Assembly (NCBI GenBank): GCA_046328575.1
Contig: JAXLWI010000088.1
Span: forward strand, 1 to 15,215
From: JAGOBP01 sp046328575
Lineage (GTDB): Bacteria > Chloroflexota > Anaerolineae > Fen-1058
Reading direction: 5' to 3'
DNA: 15,215 nucleotides
Under the pieces are notes generated by a model that saw only the letters and a list, made by a program, of their open reading frames with translations, was not told where the DNA came from and made no database searches. This document shows positions 13,898-15,215 of this stretch, in pieces. The translations under genes and the position numbers were made by a program. Positions within the stretch are counted from its first letter, which is position 1; each line of letters opens with the position of its first letter.

Positions 13898-13928
13898 TAC
13901 GGCATCGAACGCTTGGTACTCTAAATCT

Positions 13929-13954
13929 CAAAAACACGGTGCCTCGGTGGTTAA
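13929..13954 (-). repeat. Intergenic repeat copy before the glycosidase gene
   Basis: On the minus strand 13954-13941 reads TTAACCACCGAGGC and continues ACCGTGTTTTTGAG. This is the inverted counterpart of TTAACCGCCAAGGC at 15181-15194 (12 of 14 bases match). It is also related to the AGAGGCAC repeats at 6341 and 7813. Its plus-strand GGTGG (13946-13950) is the only ribosome-site-like sequence before the glycosidase ATG at 13958. Confidence 0.62.
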
Positions 13955-13957
13955 CTC

Positions 13958-15184
13958 ATGACTCAACAACCCTTCAAACTTGGTGTGAATTATTGGCCGC
14001 GCCGCAAGGCGATGGGCTGGTGGTCGAACTTCGATCGCGGCGAAGTGCGCGAGGAGTTTGCGATCATTCGCGAACTGAATTTATCGTTGATGCGCATCTT
14101 TTTGTTGTGGGATGATTTTCAGCCGGAAGCGGCTAGCGTGTCGCATGCGCGTCTCGATGAACTGACTACCGTATGTGATGCCGCCGCCGACAACGGCTTG
14201 CAGTTGGACGTCACGTTTTTTACGGGCCATATGAGCGGCCCCAACTGGGCGCCGCGGTGGTTATTGAGTGGTGGCCCGAAGCAAGTGCCCTCGCCGCATG
14301 TGCGACAAGTCGTCAGCGGCGGCCGCGTCGTGAAGAGCGGCTATCGCAATCCGTTCATTGATCCGGTCGCGTTGAACGCAGAACGCTTGTTACTGAAGAC
14401 GGTCGTCGGCGCGTTGAAGTCACATCCCGCGATCGGCTTGTGGAACTTGGGCAACGAGCCAGATTTATTTGCGTGGCCGCCCAACGCGTCGATCGGGCAT
14501 GGCTGGGTCAAAGAGATGACGGACTTGATCCGCTCGATCGATGAAGCACATCCCATCACGTGCGGTTTACACATCGCCAGTTTGCTGGAAAACAACGGCT
14601 TACTCGCGCATCAGGTGTTCGCTGAAACCGACTTCGCTGTGATGCACGCGTATCCGATGTATCTGGAGTGGTCACGCAGCCCGCTGGATGCGGATGTGGT
14701 GCCGTTCACCTGCGCGCTCACCTCGGCATTGAGCGGCAAACCCACCTTGATGGAAGAGTTCGGCGGTTGCACCACGCCCAATGGCGGCCCGTCGGAAACG
14801 TGGGCGTGGACAGCGTTCGGTCAGCCGCGCACGCAATTCATGGCGAATGAAGACGAGTTCGCGCAATACATCGCGGCGGTGCTGCCGAAGTTGGTCGAGG
14901 TCGGTGCGACCGGTGCGCTGTTGTGGTGCTTTGCCGATTACGATGAAGCGTTGTGGAATCAACCGCCATGCGATGAAGCACGGCACGAACGCCACTTCGG
15001 TTTGATTCGGCCCGATGGATCGATCAAGCCACACGCGAAAATCATGCGCGATTTCGCCGCCACTCAACCGATCGTGAAAGCGGCCACCCGATCGATCGAT
15101 TTACCCATGTCGCCCGCTGAGTTCTATCGTGATCCGGCGCGCAACACGGTGAAACTCTATCGGGAGTACATCGAAAAGAATTAA
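13958..15184 (+). CDS. Glycoside hydrolase family 5-like (cellulase/mannanase-type) protein
   Basis: A 408-aa TIM-barrel glycosidase. W-N-L-G-N-E-P-D puts the acid/base at Glu167. H-A-Y (from His230) matches the GH5 substrate-site His/Tyr. L-M-E-E-F-G-G supplies the nucleophile, most likely Glu267. L-L-W-C-F-A-D-Y near the C-terminus is the usual last-strand aromatic. There is no signal peptide, so the enzyme is probably cytoplasmic and would act on imported oligosaccharides or glycosides; the substrate is unknown. GH2-, GH5- and GH39-type clan A relatives are alternatives. The ATG has GGTGG at 13946-13950, inside a repeat copy, and the TAA lies inside another repeat copy. Confidence 0.87.
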   Translation: MTQQPFKLGVNYWPRRKAMGWWSNFDRGEVREEFAIIRELNLSLMRIFLLWDDFQPEAASVSHARLDELTTVCDAAADNGLQLDVTFFTGHMSGPNWAPRWLLSGGPKQVPSPHVRQVVSGGRVVKSGYRNPFIDPVALNAERLLLKTVVGALKSHPAIGLWNLGNEPDLFAWPPNASIGHGWVKEMTDLIRSIDEAHPITCGLHIASLLENNGLLAHQVFAETDFAVMHAYPMYLEWSRSPLDADVVPFTCALTSALSGKPTLMEEFGGCTTPNGGPSETWAWTAFGQPRTQFMANEDEFAQYIAAVLPKLVEVGATGALLWCFADYDEALWNQPPCDEARHERHFGLIRPDGSIKPHAKIMRDFAATQPIVKAATRSIDLPMSPAEFYRDPARNTVKLYREYIEKN

Positions 15185-15215
15185 CCGCCAAGGCGCGAAG
15201 ACGCGAAGGGTTTAT
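15181..15215 (+). repeat. Intergenic repeat copy at the glycosidase stop, cut by the window end
   Basis: TTAACCGCCAAGGCGCGAAG continues with ACGCGAAGG. The internal GCGCGAAGACGCGAAG is an imperfect direct repeat of CGCGAAG. The first four bases contain the TAA stop of the glycosidase gene. Similar sequences (CCGCCAAGGCGC-AAGACGC-AAG) are, from memory, common between genes in many bacterial phyla. The element may extend beyond the window. Confidence 0.6.

Noticed and set aside
1..15215. Phage, CRISPR, toxin-antitoxin or insertion sequence content
   Set aside because: No repeat-spacer pattern, transposase, integrase or toxin motif was found in any frame; all long frames are accounted for by housekeeping, transport and repair genes.

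Overview
The window is a gene-dense stretch of bacterial chromosome of moderately high GC. All supported genes lie on the + strand, and no gap between genes exceeds about 150 bases. Gene content suggests a Chloroflexota-like bacterium. The pointers are an HlyD-family adaptor with a two-cysteine insert in its hairpin, a deazaflavin (F420)-type nitroreductase-family protein, a DUF3052 protein, and an ECF sigma factor next to an O6-alkylguanine methyltransferase. This placement is inferred from family recollection; no rRNA or marker gene is present. I see no tRNA, rRNA, CRISPR array, transposase or phage gene.

Region 1 (44-6317) begins with a strong intrinsic terminator of an unseen upstream gene. 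A near-consensus promoter follows, with a 14-bp perfect palindrome just after its -10 box. Next comes a six-gene export operon: TetR-family repressor, ABC-2 permease, HlyD-type adaptor, two separate ABC ATPases and a second permease. It resembles the E. coli cecR-ybhGFSR system, but the double ATPase is split into two genes and the two paralogous permeases sit at opposite ends. The first ATPase lacks the H-loop histidine and the second is canonical, so the pump probably has one degenerate ATP site.

Region 2 (6318-9088) holds a PfkB-family kinase, a DDN-like nitroreductase-family protein, an ECF-type sigma factor, and an Ogt methyltransferase 8 bases downstream. The Ogt has a roughly 45-residue N-terminal extension of unknown role, and no conventional anti-sigma gene is visible. 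This pair is the best candidate here for an under-described regulatory circuit.

Region 3 (9089-13307) starts at a clear promoter. It encodes a DUF2917-like small protein overlapping an Lrp/AsnC regulator, then a DMT exporter, a cupin, the AzlC/AzlD branched-chain amino acid exporter pair, a LysE/ArgO-type exporter and a DUF3052 protein. The tight packing suggests an amino-acid export and homeostasis operon sensed by the Lrp protein.

Region 4 (13308-15215) has Tag (3-methyladenine DNA glycosylase I), with all zinc ligands at the same residue numbers as the E. coli enzyme, and a GH5-like glycosidase with no signal peptide. The glycosidase lies between inverted copies of a short intergenic repeat that contribute its probable ribosome binding site and its stop codon.

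Two patterns cut across genes. The hexamer CGATCG is about ten times commoner than composition predicts. Copies of an AGAGGCA/TGCCTCT-cored repeat family sit in several intergenic gaps.
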